Source: Loktanella sp. S4079 (GTDB lineage: Bacteria; Pseudomonadota; Alphaproteobacteria; Rhodobacterales; Rhodobacteraceae). From it: DNA of 64,000 bases. Within the stretch, counting starts at the first letter, position 1. Each line of letters starts with the position of its first letter. The position numbers were made by a program, and so were the translations under genes. This document shows positions 47,139 through 55,798 of this stretch, piece after piece. A model generated the notes under the pieces. The model did no database searches. It saw only the letters and a list, made by a program, of their open reading frames with translations, and was not told the origin of the DNA. The DNA lies in the NCBI RefSeq assembly GCF_000967725.1, contig NZ_JXYE01000010.1, forward strand, positions 44,376 through 108,375, read 5' to 3'.

Positions 47139-47861
47139 TCACTCCCAATCTCCGAGAGCCTGCTGCCAAACTGTAAGTGCTGCAACCGCGGCGGTATCCG
47201 CGCGCAAAATGCGTGGGCCAAGACTGATCGGGTGTGCAAACGGCAGCGCCAACAGCATTTCACGTTCTTCGGGGGAAAAACCGCCCTCGGGGCCAATCAA
47301 GATAGCCCATGGGCCTTTTTCTTGGGGCAGATCGATCGGCTCGCCGATCTTTGTCTCGTCGCAAAACATTAGCTTTCGGTCTGTCGGCCAGTCGGCCAAC
47401 AACCGGTCCAGTTTCGCTAAATCCGCCACCGCGGGGACAAAAGTGCCCCCGCATTGTTCTGCGGCCTCAACGGCATGTGCTTGCAGCTTGTCCTGACGAA
47501 TCCTGTTCGCGGACTGCGTATAGTTTGTCTGAACTGGCAGAATACGCGCAGCACCCATCTCGACGGCCTTTTCGACGATAAATGCGGTGCGTTCCTTGCG
47601 GATCGGCGCAAACATAAGCCAAAGGTCGGGGGGCAATTGCAGTGGGCGCGTTTGGGTCGTGCAGAGTAAGATGCCGCCCTTCTTGCCTGCCTTCACAATT
47701 GTCGCATCCCATTCCCCATCGCGACTGTTTATCAGTGACAGAACCGTGCCTTCGGACAACCGCATTACCCCAAACAGGTAATGCGCCTGATCTCGATCAA
47801 GCGGAACTGATTGCTCTTCACCCAGCGGGTGATCTACATAAAGTCGAACCTTGGAAGCCAT
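47139..47861 (-). CDS. rsmE: 16S rRNA (uracil-1498-N3)-methyltransferase RsmE
   Basis: 240 residues from the ATG at 47861; the frame runs to 47972 but overlaps the divergent ubiA gene there. A SPOUT-class methyltransferase: KERTAFIVEKAVEMGAARILPV, LIGPEGGFSPEE and SLGPRILRADTAAVAAL form the knotted SAM site. It methylates U1498 in the small ribosomal subunit. Its start is 11 bases from the divergent ubiA start. Confidence 0.94.
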   Translation of the reverse strand: MASKVRLYVDHPLGEEQSVPLDRDQAHYLFGVMRLSEGTVLSLINSRDGEWDATIVKAGKKGGILLCTTQTRPLQLPPDLWLMFAPIRKERTAFIVEKAVEMGAARILPVQTNYTQSANRIRQDKLQAHAVEAAEQCGGTFVPAVADLAKLDRLLADWPTDRKLMFCDETKIGEPIDLPQEKGPWAILIGPEGGFSPEEREMLLALPFAHPISLGPRILRADTAAVAALTVWQQALGDWE

Positions 47862-47872
47862 AGGCGGACCAT

Positions 47873-48838
47873 ATGACCCAGAACGCCCCAACACCAGAGC
47901 CAACAGGCATCGTTTCTGATGCAGTTTCGGGAAACTGGGTCGATACAATCGCCCCAACCTTTTCGCGCCCATATCTGCGGCTGTCGCGGGCGGATCGCCC
48001 GATTGGGACTTGGCTGCTTTATATGCCGTGCCTTTGGGCCGTTGGGCTGGCGATGCTCTCTACGCAGATGGCATCATGGAATGACCTTTGGATCGCAGTC
48101 GCCTGCGGGATTGGCGCGTTTTTGATGCGTGGCGCTGGCTGTACATGGAACGACATCACTGACCGGAACTTTGATGGACAGGTTGCGCGCACGCGGTCGC
48201 GCCCGATCCCATCTGGGCAAGTAACTGTGAAAGGTGCCGCCGCTTGGATGGTGGCACAGTCTCTGGTCGCTTTCGCAATCCTCTTGACGTTTAACACAAC
48301 CGCGATTGCTCTGGGGGTGCTGTCGCTGTTGCCCGTCGCGATCTATCCCTTTGCTAAACGGTTTACGTGGTGGCCGCAGGTTTTCTTGGGGCTGGCGTTC
48401 AACTGGGGTGCGTTATTAGCGTGGGCCGCCCACACGGGCAGCATCGGGCCTGCATCCTTTGTCCTTTATCTGGCCGGGATCGCATGGACGCTGTTTTATG
48501 ATACAATCTACGCCCATCAAGACACCGAAGATGACGCATTAATCGGCGTTAAATCCACGGCACGTCTGTTCGGCGATAAATCGCGTCAGTGGCTGCGCCT
48601 ATTCCTGACGTTGACGGTTTTGCTGCTTGGGGCGGCTGTCGTATTGGCCTGTCAGGATCGCAGCATCCTATCACTTGTCATCGCACTTGGTGGACCTTGG
48701 GCGCTGGGGTGGCACTTAACGTGGCAGCTTGGCCGTTTCGACGCTGACGACAATGACGTGCTACTCACGCTTTTCAGATCAAATCGAAACGCTGGGCTAA
48801 TCGTTTTGCCGTTTTTCGCTGTTGCCATGTTCGTGTGA
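47873..48838 (+). CDS. ubiA: 4-hydroxybenzoate polyprenyltransferase UbiA
   Basis: 321 residues with about eight or nine membrane helices. The first Asp-rich motif is NDITDRNFD (about 99-107), followed by RTRSRPIPSG; the second is YAHQDTEDD. It attaches the polyprenyl tail to 4-hydroxybenzoate in ubiquinone synthesis. Divergent from rsmE with an 11-base gap, so the promoters overlap each other's 5' coding regions. Confidence 0.95.
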   Translation: MTQNAPTPEPTGIVSDAVSGNWVDTIAPTFSRPYLRLSRADRPIGTWLLYMPCLWAVGLAMLSTQMASWNDLWIAVACGIGAFLMRGAGCTWNDITDRNFDGQVARTRSRPIPSGQVTVKGAAAWMVAQSLVAFAILLTFNTTAIALGVLSLLPVAIYPFAKRFTWWPQVFLGLAFNWGALLAWAAHTGSIGPASFVLYLAGIAWTLFYDTIYAHQDTEDDALIGVKSTARLFGDKSRQWLRLFLTLTVLLLGAAVVLACQDRSILSLVIALGGPWALGWHLTWQLGRFDADDNDVLLTLFRSNRNAGLIVLPFFAVAMFV

Positions 48839-48894
48839 TTGATCAACCTCGCCGCTAGTCCTATGCAGGACACCAATCAACAAAGCAGATAAGC

Positions 48895-50847
48895 ATGCGC
48901 CTTTCAGCAGTCTTCATTCGTATCGCCGCTTTTGCCATCGCTGGGATGGCCTCTATCGGTGCAGCCCGAACCACCGTTTCCGTCGTCGAAGAACGATCCG
49001 TCGCCGGAGTGCAAGAAACCCTTATCAATCAGGGTTATTTATGGGCCAGCGTGCTGGGTGACGGCCTACAGGTCATTATCGAGGGGCAGGCCCCAACCGA
49101 GGCCGTCAGATTCCGCGCGATCTCGGCTGCGGGGGGCGTGGTGGATGCAAGCCGTGTCATCGACAACATGTCCGTCACCGATTCGGAAAAAATCGCAGCG
49201 CCCGAATTCGCCATCGAAATCCTACGAAACGACAGTGGCGTGTCCTTGATCGGGCTGATCCCTGTATCAACAGATCGTGAGGCGCTCGCCGATCAGATCC
49301 GCGATATCGCTGACGGTCAGCCGGTCACCGATTTGCTCGAGGTCGCCGATTATCCGACACCCGAACATTGGCGTCAGTCGTTGAACTACGGTTTCCGTGC
49401 GCTTGAGATGTTGCCCCGTTCGAAAATCTCGGTGAATGCGGATCGTGTGATCGTGAATGCGATCTCAGACAGCCCCGAGGAAAAACACCGGCTCGAAACC
49501 AGCTTGGCCAGAAATATGCCGAGCGACGTCGAGGTCTCTATCGACATTAGTGCCCCGCGCCCAGTTATCTCGCCGTTTACCGTTCGGTTTGGGATCGACG
49601 ATGACGGCCCAATGTTCGATGCCTGCGCTGCCGACACGAGCGAAGCAGTAAGCGCGATCATCAAAGCCGCGACTGACGCAGGTTACGCAGAACAAGTAAA
49701 CTGTACATTGGCGCTTGGTGCGCCGTCCCGCCGCTGGGGCGAAGCAGTCGCGCTGGCGATCAATGCTGTATCAGAACTAGAGGGCGGCACCGTCACAATC
49801 GCCGATACGGATGTAACTCTCTTGGCGCCGATGGGCACCGATCCGAGGAAATTTGACGATGTCGTTGGTGCATTAGAAAACGCGCTGCCAGATGCCTTTG
49901 CTGTCACCGCAGAACTGCCTGTTATGCCCGAAGCATCACCCGATGGCCCACCACGTTTCACCGCGACCCGTAGCCCCGAAGGGCAGGTCCAGCTTCGCGG
50001 CCGTATTTCCGATGCGCTGACCAATACGGTTGCAGAAAACTTTGCCAGTGCGAAATTTGGACAAGGCAATATCACAATGGGGACGCGTATCGTCGAGGGC
50101 CTACCAACCGGCTGGTCTGTGCGCGTCCTAGCCGGGATCGAGGCATTGTCCGAACTTTCCAACGGTGTGGTTGTGGTTGAACCCGATACGATTGAAATCC
50201 GTGGCAATACCGGAAACGAAGCCGCAAGCGCCGATATCTCGCGGTTGTTAATCGAAAAGCTGGGACAAACGGCGGACTTCGACATTGATGTGACTTACGT
50301 CAAACAGCTTGACCCTATCGCCAACCTACCAACGCCAGAAGAATGCATCGAACAAATCAAATCGGTCACCGCTGACCGCAAGATTACATTTGATCCAAGT
50401 TCTGCAGATATTTCCGCAGGTGCGGTTCCCTTGATCGACGATATCGCCGAGATTTTGAAAAAATGTGGCGACTTGCGTATTCAGGTGGCAGGCTACACAG
50501 ATAGCCAAGGTCGCGAAGAGATGAACCAGCAATTGTCGCAACGCCGTGCTGACGCTGTTTTGACAGCCCTACGCGCGCGCCGTGTTCCAGTCTCGACGTT
50601 CGATTCAATCGGCTTTGGCGAAGAAAACCCAATCGCAGACAACGACACCGAAGAGGGCCGCGAAGCAAACCGCCGGATCGAATTCAGCCTGATTGTGCCC
50701 GAACCGATCCCCGAAGAAGTAACCACGCTGGAAGAAATCGCCGGCGAGGAGCCGTTGCCTGCAACAACCGAAGATACACCACAGCAAGAGGCCACCGAAG
50801 AAGAAGCCTCGGAAACAACAGAAGGCCAAGACGTTGAACAGAACTGA
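48895..50847 (+). CDS. OmpA-family protein with BON-like repeats
   Basis: 650 residues. The signal peptide (about 1-24, AIAGMASIGAA) is followed by several repeated BON-like segments that bind lipid or peptidoglycan-associated partners (for example VLGDGLQVIIEGQAPTE and QVQLRGRISDALT). The C-terminal OmpA domain (about 485-600) has KITFDPSSADIS, VAGYTDSQGREEMNQQLSQRRADAV and EEGREANRRIEF, the peptidoglycan-binding signature. The tail is acidic Glu/Thr-rich. Probably a periplasmic envelope protein. The next gene overlaps its end by 14 bases. Confidence 0.88.
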   Translation: MRLSAVFIRIAAFAIAGMASIGAARTTVSVVEERSVAGVQETLINQGYLWASVLGDGLQVIIEGQAPTEAVRFRAISAAGGVVDASRVIDNMSVTDSEKIAAPEFAIEILRNDSGVSLIGLIPVSTDREALADQIRDIADGQPVTDLLEVADYPTPEHWRQSLNYGFRALEMLPRSKISVNADRVIVNAISDSPEEKHRLETSLARNMPSDVEVSIDISAPRPVISPFTVRFGIDDDGPMFDACAADTSEAVSAIIKAATDAGYAEQVNCTLALGAPSRRWGEAVALAINAVSELEGGTVTIADTDVTLLAPMGTDPRKFDDVVGALENALPDAFAVTAELPVMPEASPDGPPRFTATRSPEGQVQLRGRISDALTNTVAENFASAKFGQGNITMGTRIVEGLPTGWSVRVLAGIEALSELSNGVVVVEPDTIEIRGNTGNEAASADISRLLIEKLGQTADFDIDVTYVKQLDPIANLPTPEECIEQIKSVTADRKITFDPSSADISAGAVPLIDDIAEILKKCGDLRIQVAGYTDSQGREEMNQQLSQRRADAVLTALRARRVPVSTFDSIGFGEENPIADNDTEEGREANRRIEFSLIVPEPIPEEVTTLEEIAGEEPLPATTEDTPQQEATEEEASETTEGQDVEQN

Positions 50848-51166
50848 ATTCATCATCGCCACAGCGATCATTTTGTTTGTGGCCTTTGCTTTGGGCTGGT
50901 TCGCAAGCTGGCTGGTCAACCGCTTTACCCGCGTCACCAAGGCCGAAATCGGCGAATTGGATAAGATGGCGCAATCGCTTCATGAGGCCGAAGAAACCCG
51001 TGATCAGGCGATTACCTATCTGCAACAACGCGAAGCAGAGATGACAAACCAACTGTCCCAAACCGAGGCCGAATTACGCGCGGCGATGGACGGTCTACGC
51101 GAGGCGCGCCGCGAAGCAGAAGAACTCCGCGCTTATGTCGAGCGCGAGAATAGCGGCGGGTCTTAG
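50834..51166 (+). CDS. Membrane-anchored coiled-coil protein
   Basis: 110 residues starting with TTG at 50834 inside the end of the OmpA-family gene. One N-terminal transmembrane helix (about 7-27) is followed by a charged heptad-rich coiled coil (about 38-105, EELRAYVERE near the end). No enzymatic motif. The overlap implies coupling with the OmpA-family protein, so it may be an inner-membrane partner. Its last 4 bases overlap the stop of the convergent Sua5/TsaC gene. Confidence 0.72.
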   Translation: MNRTEFIIATAIILFVAFALGWFASWLVNRFTRVTKAEIGELDKMAQSLHEAEETRDQAITYLQQREAEMTNQLSQTEAELRAAMDGLREARREAEELRAYVERENSGGS

Positions 51167-52113
51167 TCGCGCGGGGCAGCAGCCCGGCGCAACCTATCAT
51201 TGATCGCGCGGCCCAGCCCGTGATCCGGAATTGGCGAAACCGCAATGTCCTTGGCGCCCATTGCGTCTAACTGATGTAAACAATCAAACAACCGTGCCGC
51301 AGCCTCTGTGAGATCGCCAGCAGGTGATAGGTTCAGCGGCGCATCAACCGCCCCAAAACCCAACAGAACCTCGTGTGGCGCAGCCTGATCGGCGTTTAGT
51401 CGCACCCGCCCTTTGGGCGCATAATGCGAGGCAAGCTGCCCCGGTGACATTGGGGTATCAGGATCGTCAGGCATCGCAATCTGACGACCCAGACAGGCGG
51501 ATATCGCCTCGACTGGGATACCACCTGCGCGCAACATCGCGGGCGCGCCAACGCAGCTAATGATCGTCGATTCAACGCCTACCCCACATGGACCACCGTC
51601 CACGACCGCGTCGATCTTGCCATTCAGGCCCGCCATCACATGCTCTGGCGTGGTTGGGCTAATCCGACCTGATGGGTTCGCCGAAGGCGCGGCGATGGGA
51701 CCGCCAAATTGGCGCAATAGCGCCTGCGCAATAGCGTGATCAGGCACCCGCACAGCGAGCGTGTCCAATCCTGCCGTGACGAGTTTGGACACGCGCGCCT
51801 GCGGGCGCAGCGGCAAAACAAGCGTTAACGCGCCCGGCCAAAATGCATCCGCCAGTGCACGCGCATCATCGTTGAATTCACAATATTCAGCGACGTTTTT
51901 CTGATCGGCCAAATGTACGATCAGCGGGTTGAAACTCGGGCGGCCCTTAGCCGCATAGATTTGCGCGACAGCCGTGTCGTTACCCGCATCTGCACCAAGC
52001 CCATAAACCGTTTCCGTCCCAAAGGCGACGAGCCCGCCGCCCCGCCATATTTGCGCCGCTTGCGCAAAGCCTTGCGCGTTAGGTTCGATTTTCAACGTAG
52101 AAGCATTAGTCAT
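51163..52113 (-). CDS. tsaC: L-threonylcarbamoyladenylate synthase (Sua5/TsaC)
   Basis: 316 residues from the ATG at 52113; the frame stays open to 52275 but without a ribosome site. YrdC/TsaC domain: GGGLVAFGTETVYGLGADA, IYAAKGRPSFNPLIVHL, RVPDHAIAQALL and PIAAPSANPSGRISPT. A C-terminal Sua5 domain (about 215-316, MSPGQLASHYAPKG) follows. It makes the threonylcarbamoyl-AMP used for the t6A37 modification of ANN-decoding tRNAs. Convergent with the coiled-coil gene by a 4-base overlap; divergent from the acyl-CoA dehydrogenase (114-base gap). Confidence 0.94.
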   Translation of the reverse strand: MTNASTLKIEPNAQGFAQAAQIWRGGGLVAFGTETVYGLGADAGNDTAVAQIYAAKGRPSFNPLIVHLADQKNVAEYCEFNDDARALADAFWPGALTLVLPLRPQARVSKLVTAGLDTLAVRVPDHAIAQALLRQFGGPIAAPSANPSGRISPTTPEHVMAGLNGKIDAVVDGGPCGVGVESTIISCVGAPAMLRAGGIPVEAISACLGRQIAMPDDPDTPMSPGQLASHYAPKGRVRLNADQAAPHEVLLGFGAVDAPLNLSPAGDLTEAAARLFDCLHQLDAMGAKDIAVSPIPDHGLGRAINDRLRRAAAPRD

Positions 52114-52227
52114 GACGTGGCGTTTCAGTTGATGGGTCGGCATGCACAGGTAGGGTATAGCCGAATAACTGATGCATAGACGCGGCATCTGTCTTTGCCA
52201 AGCGGATGCATAGAGTGGAGAATACCA

Positions 52228-53931
52228 ATGCCTTATCGTGCCCCCGTCAACGATTTTCGCTTTCTGATGGACCACGTCGTCGGCTTTGGTGAGGTGACCA
52301 AGACCGAAACCTTCGCCGAAAGCACGCCAGAGATGGCCGATGCAATCCTAACCGAAGCCGCAAAACTCTGCGAAGAGGTGATTGCGCCCCTTAACCGCGC
52401 AGGCGATTTGCACCCAGCCAAACTGGAAAACGGCGTTGTGCGAACATCGCCGGGTTTTGCCGATGGCTATCGTGCGATCGCTGATGGCGGCTGGATCGGC
52501 ATGTCCGCGTCGCCCGATTTCGGCGGAATGGGCCTGCCAATGACGCTCACGACTGCTGTGAATGACATGATGTCAAGCGCGTGCCTCTCGCTTCAGCTTA
52601 ATCCGCTGATGTCCCAAGGCCAGATCGAGGCGCTCGAACACCACGGTTCAGACCAAATCAAAGAACTCTATGTTCCCAAGATGATTTCCGGCGAATGGTG
52701 CGGGACCATGAACCTGACCGAACCACAGGCTGGGTCGGATGTTGGCGCGCTGCGCACAAAGGCAGAGCCAAATGGTGACGGGTCCTATGCGATTTCCGGT
52801 CAAAAGATCTATATCACTTGGGGCGACAACGACTTCACCGAAAACGTCTGTCACCTTGTTCTCGCGCGGCTGCCTGATGGTGTCCCTGGCACCAAAGGTA
52901 TCAGTCTATTCATGGTGCCCAAATTCATCCCTGACGCAGACGGCAACCCCGGTAAACGCAATGAACTGCGTGTCGTTAGCCTTGAGCATAAGCTGGGCCT
53001 GCATGGGTCTCCAACAGCGGTTATGGAATATGATGGGGCAACCGGTTGGTTGGTTGGGCCAGAGCACGGCGGCATGGCTGCAATGTTTACGATGATGAAC
53101 AACGCCCGGCTTGGGGTTGGCGTACAGGGTATCGGCATCGCCGAAGGCGCGTACCAACAGGCGCTCGCCTATGCCCAAGAACGCAAGCAAGGCAAAGCAG
53201 GCGGTTCAGGTGCCATCGTCGAACACGCCGATGTGCGTCGGATGCTCGCCGCGATGAAGGCCGACACATTCGCTGCCCGTGCTATCGCGCTGATGAACGC
53301 CGTTGCAATTGACATGACCACAGCCACAGCTGACGCAGGGTGGAAAGCACGTGCAGCGTTGCTCACCCCGATCACTAAGGCATTTGGAACCGACGTCGGC
53401 ATGGAAGTCGCAAGTACCGGTGTTCAGGTGCATGGCGGCATGGGCTTTATCGAAGAAACCGGCGCGGCGCAGTATTCGCGTGACGTCCGCGTGACTGCCA
53501 TCTACGAAGGCACCAACGGCATTCAGGCGATGGATCTCGTCGGTCGCAAGCTGATGGACGGTGGCGAGGCCGCGTTCCGTCTGCTCGAAGAAATCGAAGC
53601 AGGCGCAGAAGCCGCCAAAGGCACCTACCCTGAACTGGCCGAAGCCGTCTGGCAATCCGCAGAGTCCCTGCGCGAGGCAACAGAATGGTTGGTCGAGCAG
53701 TCAGACTTTAACCAACGTTTTGCAGGTGCGGTCCCTTACCTTCGGGCATTCGCCCGTGTATTAGGGGGTCATGTACATCTGACTTCTGCGATGGCCGGGG
53801 ATGAAACGCGCGTGAAACTTGCAACCTTCTACATCAAACGCCTGCTTCCAGAGCACGTCGGCTTGCTTGCACATGTGCGCGAAGGTGCGGATGATTTGCT
53901 GGCGATCACTACCGAGGATCTGGTTGCGTAA
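52228..53931 (+). CDS. Acyl-CoA dehydrogenase (DmdC-like long form)
   Basis: 567 residues from the ATG at 52228, with GTGGAG upstream. FAD-dependent acyl-CoA dehydrogenase with an N-terminal helical extension and a C-terminal extra domain, as in the family of about 570-600 residues. GEWCGTMNLTEPQAGSDVG and KIYITWGD contact FAD; the probable catalytic Glu is in ATIYEG-like AIYEGTNGIQAMDLVGRKL (around 426). In related roseobacters similar proteins act on methylmercaptopropionyl-CoA (DmdC) or other short acyl-CoAs; substrate here is unknown. It shares a base with the MBL hydrolase gene. Confidence 0.9.
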   Translation: MPYRAPVNDFRFLMDHVVGFGEVTKTETFAESTPEMADAILTEAAKLCEEVIAPLNRAGDLHPAKLENGVVRTSPGFADGYRAIADGGWIGMSASPDFGGMGLPMTLTTAVNDMMSSACLSLQLNPLMSQGQIEALEHHGSDQIKELYVPKMISGEWCGTMNLTEPQAGSDVGALRTKAEPNGDGSYAISGQKIYITWGDNDFTENVCHLVLARLPDGVPGTKGISLFMVPKFIPDADGNPGKRNELRVVSLEHKLGLHGSPTAVMEYDGATGWLVGPEHGGMAAMFTMMNNARLGVGVQGIGIAEGAYQQALAYAQERKQGKAGGSGAIVEHADVRRMLAAMKADTFAARAIALMNAVAIDMTTATADAGWKARAALLTPITKAFGTDVGMEVASTGVQVHGGMGFIEETGAAQYSRDVRVTAIYEGTNGIQAMDLVGRKLMDGGEAAFRLLEEIEAGAEAAKGTYPELAEAVWQSAESLREATEWLVEQSDFNQRFAGAVPYLRAFARVLGGHVHLTSAMAGDETRVKLATFYIKRLLPEHVGLLAHVREGADDLLAITTEDLVA

Positions 53932-54968
53932 TGGCAGATGGCGTCAGCGGGATACGCTATCCGTTTGACGCCCCGCCGCGCGAGGGCGAAGCGATCACAG
54001 TCGCGCCCGGCATCTTGTGGATGCGCCTGCCACTGCCGATGGCGTTGGATCATGTGAATGTTTACGCGCTGGATGAAGGCGATAGCTGGACGATTATCGA
54101 CACCGGCTTTGCCTCTGGCAAAACACGCAAAATCTGGCAAAATCTGCTAGACGGCCCGCTGTCCGGGAAACCCGTCAGCCGGGTCGTGATTACCCACCAT
54201 CATCCCGACCACGTCGGCCTTGCCGGGTGGTTCATTGAAAAGGGCGCAACGCTCTCTATGCCGCGCACCGGTTGGCTTATGGCACGTATGCTAACGCTCG
54301 ATGTGCAAGATAAGCTACCAGAAGAGACTTTGCTCTTTTACCGTCGTGCGGGAATGGACCCCGACGAGTTGTCGCGCCGCTCTGGCGAACGCCCGTTTAA
54401 CTTTGCCGATTGCGTCGCGCCCCTGCCGCTGGGTTATCACCGGTTGCAACACGGCGGGACAATTCAGATGGGCGGGCGCACATGGGACATTCGCATGGGC
54501 GACGGACACGCCCCTGAACATGCCACATTCTGGAGCCGTGACGACAACCTTGTGATCGGCGGCGATCAACTGCTTCCCTCAATCAGCGCCAATATCGGTG
54601 TGTACCCCACTGAACCCGAGGCCGACCCTCTCGGCGAATGGCTGCGTAGCTGCCAATTCCTTGCGCCATTTGCCACAGAGGATCAGTTGGTTCTGGGCGG
54701 GCATAAGCTGCCGTTTACCGGGCTACCCCTGCGGCTACAGCAGATGATCGAAAATCATCACGGTGCGCTCAGACGGCTACGCACGCACATTGCGACACCA
54801 AAATCGGCTGGAGAGTGCTTTGCCCCGCTATTCAAGCGGCAAATCGGGCAAGCAGAGTATGGGCTCGCCTTGGTCGAAGCCATCGCGCACCTAAACCACC
54901 TCTACGTAAAGGGCCAAGCAAACCGCACCCTGCGCGATGACGGCGCATGGGCGTATCAGGCGTTGTAG
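53931..54968 (+). CDS. MBL-fold metallo-hydrolase
   Basis: 345 residues of the metallo-beta-lactamase superfamily. The zinc motif is VITHHHPDHVGLAGW (about 86-100); DGHAPEHATFW and the later GGHKLPFTG provide further ligands. The start overlaps the acyl-CoA dehydrogenase stop (TAATG), so the two are coupled and could act on related thioesters, as some MBL hydrolases do. Its TAG stop lies in the left arm of a 26-bp palindrome. Confidence 0.9.
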   Translation: MADGVSGIRYPFDAPPREGEAITVAPGILWMRLPLPMALDHVNVYALDEGDSWTIIDTGFASGKTRKIWQNLLDGPLSGKPVSRVVITHHHPDHVGLAGWFIEKGATLSMPRTGWLMARMLTLDVQDKLPEETLLFYRRAGMDPDELSRRSGERPFNFADCVAPLPLGYHRLQHGGTIQMGGRTWDIRMGDGHAPEHATFWSRDDNLVIGGDQLLPSISANIGVYPTEPEADPLGEWLRSCQFLAPFATEDQLVLGGHKLPFTGLPLRLQQMIENHHGALRRLRTHIATPKSAGECFAPLFKRQIGQAEYGLALVEAIAHLNHLYVKGQANRTLRDDGAWAYQAL

Positions 54969-54990
54969 GGTGGATTTAAATCCACCCTAC
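54965..54990. repeat. 26-bp perfect palindrome holding the stop codons of both convergent genes
   Basis: A perfect palindrome with half-site GTAGGGTGGATTT runs from 54965 to 54990. The TAG stop of the MBL gene (54966-54968) and the TAG stop of the minus-strand DUF6356 gene (54987-54989) lie at mirror positions in its two arms. It would fold as a 12-13 bp hairpin on either strand and probably acts as a bidirectional transcript end, although it has no T-run. Confidence 0.85.
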
Positions 54991-55232
54991 GTGGCGTGGC
55001 GATTGTTGATCCGGTCTGACATACGCAAGACGATACGGCTTGCCGTTGTTTCGCAAAGCGCGGGAATGACCGCATGAACAAGCGCCGCGCAGCCCGCCAC
55101 ACTAAGCCAAAATGCAAACCCCAGCGCAAACCTCATGTGCTGGAAATATGTTTCGCTGACCTTGGCCGGGTGATCGAGGAACAAGTATCCAAGCAGTGTT
55201 CCGCCGCGTTTTGTTTGCGCGTTTTGTGACAT
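54987..55232 (-). CDS. DUF6356 family small membrane protein
   Basis: 81 residues from the ATG at 55232; the frame is open to 55334 but that region is the promoter zone. The family pattern is LFLDHPAKVSETYFQHMRFA followed by one membrane segment (about 38-58) and IPALCETTAS. Function unknown. It is divergent from the Lrp regulator gene, with a 104-base gap, and its stop codon is in the 26-bp palindrome shared with the MBL gene. Confidence 0.78.
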   Translation of the reverse strand: MSQNAQTKRGGTLLGYLFLDHPAKVSETYFQHMRFALGFAFWLSVAGCAALVHAVIPALCETTASRIVLRMSDRINNRHAT

Positions 55233-55300
55233 CTTCGAGCCTTTCTTGTGCTTTGCAGGATAGATACACACGCCCGACCCAGAATTTGTCCCATATGCCA

Positions 55301-55334
55301 TTCTCAGGGCAGGAATTTTGGGATATAATCCCAA
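55301..55334 (+). promoter_or_regulatory. lrp promoter with inverted repeat over the -10 box
   Basis: TTCTCA (55301-55306), 17-base spacer, perfect TATAAT (55324-55329). The -10 is embedded in an inverted repeat TTGGGAT-ATA-ATCCCAA (55318-55334). The ATG at 55337 lies 8 bases after the -10, where transcription should begin, so the mRNA is probably leaderless. The repeat is a good candidate for autorepression by the Lrp-type regulator. Confidence 0.62.
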
Positions 55335-55336
55335 CT

Positions 55337-55798
55337 ATGATCAATCAAATCGACGAAATAGACCGCAACATACTGCGCATTGTACAAAATGACGCCAGCC
55401 TCTCGGTTGATGAGATCAGCGCAAAGGTCCACCTGTCGCGCAACGCCTGCTGGCGACGGATAAAGGCAATGGAACAGGCCGGGGTGATCACGGGTCGTGT
55501 CGCACTTGTTGATCCGGCAAAGGTTGGCGCGCCCCTGACCGCAATGGTGCTGATCCGCACTAACGCGCATGACCCGACTTGGATTGCCAAGTTTCAGGCA
55601 GTGCTGCAATCCTTCCCCGAAGTTGTCGGGGCCTTTCGGATGACTGGTGATCTCGACTACGTATTGCGCGTCAGGGTCGCCGATGTTCCGGCTTATGACG
55701 ATTTTTATAAACGCCTGACCTCACGTATTTCTGTCTCGGACATTTCTGCTAGTTTCGTTATGGAAGAGATAAAAGACACAACCGCGGTACCCCTATGA
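55337..55798 (+). CDS. Lrp/AsnC-family transcriptional regulator
   Basis: 153 residues from the ATG at 55337. The N-terminal winged helix DEIDRNILRIVQNDASLSVDEISAKVHLSRN-type domain (about 5-60) is followed by the ligand-binding RAM domain (about 68-145, AFRMTGDLDYVLRVRVADVPAYDDF). No Shine-Dalgarno sequence precedes the start, consistent with a leaderless transcript. Such regulators sense amino acids. Its stop overlaps the DUF6173 start by 4 bases (ATGA). The targets are unknown; autoregulation is likely. Confidence 0.9.
   Translation: MINQIDEIDRNILRIVQNDASLSVDEISAKVHLSRNACWRRIKAMEQAGVITGRVALVDPAKVGAPLTAMVLIRTNAHDPTWIAKFQAVLQSFPEVVGAFRMTGDLDYVLRVRVADVPAYDDFYKRLTSRISVSDISASFVMEEIKDTTAVPL

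Noticed and set aside
49683..50285. 200-codon minus-strand frame within the OmpA-family gene
   Set aside because: Serine/proline-rich shadow frame opposite a protein with clear signal peptide and OmpA domain.
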